Assembly: GCF_002113025.1 (NCBI RefSeq)
Contig: NZ_NEJH01000019.1
Location: 1 to 62,182 of the forward strand
DNA: 62,182 nucleotides
Source: Pseudomonas sp. B28(2017)
GTDB lineage: Bacteria > Pseudomonadota > Gammaproteobacteria > Pseudomonadales > Pseudomonadaceae
Reading direction: 5' to 3'
Under the pieces are notes generated by a model. That model did not search any database. It was not told the origin of the DNA and saw only the letters and a list, made by a program, of their open reading frames with translations. The position numbers were made by a program, and so were the translations under genes. Of the stretch, positions 62,032 to 62,182 are shown piece after piece. Positions within the stretch are counted from its first letter, which is position 1; each line of letters begins with the position of its first letter.

Positions 62032-62182
62032 TTATTCCTTCACGCTTCTGCTTTTGGCAATCAACTGCAGGTTGCGAAAATACACGAGGGAGCCAAACGC
62101 CTGCCCGGCGATGAACACCGGGTCCTGGCGGTAAATGGCATAGGCGAGCAGCAAGGTGCTGCCAACGATGCTCAGGTACCAG
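62032..62182 (-). CDS. Lipid-A-disaccharide synthase N-terminal domain (LAB_N) protein, partial
   Basis: The last 49 residues are in the window; the gene continues past the right edge. W-Y-L-S-I-V-G-S-T-L-L-L-A-Y-A-I-Y-R-Q-D-P-V-F and then QAFGSLVYFRNLQLI is the LAB_N signature. Small membrane proteins with this domain occur with ArnT-type and GT-2 genes. Stop and downstream start are separated by three bases, so the two are co-translated. Confidence 0.85.
   Translation of the reverse strand, partial: WYLSIVGSTLLLAYAIYRQDPVFIAGQAFGSLVYFRNLQLIAKSRSVKE

Overview
The window looks like chromosomal DNA of a Pseudomonas, most likely of the P. fluorescens group. The support is high-GC coding DNA, REP/REPIN palindromes of the GGAGCGAGC...GCTCGCGA type, and typical gene families (GltS, arsRBCH, cusCBA-F, DUF2790, PtrA-like proteins, many LysR regulators). 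No rRNA, tRNA, CRISPR array, prophage or replication origin was seen. The assignment rests on recognition of sequence, not on a database search.

Layout. 1-2 kb: a truncated Gly-rich secreted protein, a five-helix membrane protein (paralogue A) and a glycine-zipper protein. 2.3-6 kb: gltS, a small lipoprotein and a secreted M20 dipeptidase. 6.4-7.7 kb: a module of a 215-aa membrane protein (paralogue B) plus a 68-aa PtrA-like periplasmic protein, followed by a TonB-dependent receptor. 10-16.5 kb: SDR/LysR divergent pair, a QEGLA-motif protein, DUF3300-DUF2950 pair, GNAT. 16.7-19.6 kb: arsRBCH. 19.8-20.7 kb: a MerR regulator with a mercury-type cysteine triad, divergent from a GDCCVxC Cys-rich protein and a 31-residue membrane peptide. 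20.8-23 kb: DUF1232, hydrolase, IS110 remnant, GNAT.

23.3-33.2 kb holds the most interesting block. A LysR regulator is divergent from an ArgH-type lyase, a polar-amino-acid ABC importer (permease, ATPase, binding protein), two NodB-fold polysaccharide-deacetylase-family hydrolases, an MmgE/PrpD-family protein and an MFS carrier. The families match those known from cyclic imide hydrolysis (NodB-fold), C-N lyase cleavage to fumarate (ArgH superfamily) and iminodisuccinate epimerisation (MmgE/PrpD). I infer an import and breakdown pathway for an N-substituted aspartate or cyclic imide; the substrate is unknown.

33.2-41 kb: DUF190 with a crcB remnant, then a tightly overlapping cusCBA-cusF copper efflux operon and a Met/Cys-rich protein, all on the minus strand. 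41-42 kb: orphan ParA. 42-46.3 kb: LysR divergent from an RraA-family aldolase, an aminotransferase broken by a small deletion, and a dicarboxylate/amino-acid symporter. 46.9-51.4 kb: DUF2790 protein, then a second almost identical copy of the membrane protein/PtrA-like module (paralogue C), a DCC-family protein and a Fur-box siderophore receptor. 51.8-62 kb: metallophosphoesterase; LysR/M20 amidohydrolase/MHS transporter; GlxA-type regulator divergent from HD and NmrA proteins; YbdD; zinc alcohol dehydrogenase; and a glycosyltransferase-39/LAB_N pair at the right edge.

Much of the window is metal handling (arsenic, mercury-type sensor, copper, iron) mixed with uptake and breakdown of unusual amino-acid-like compounds.
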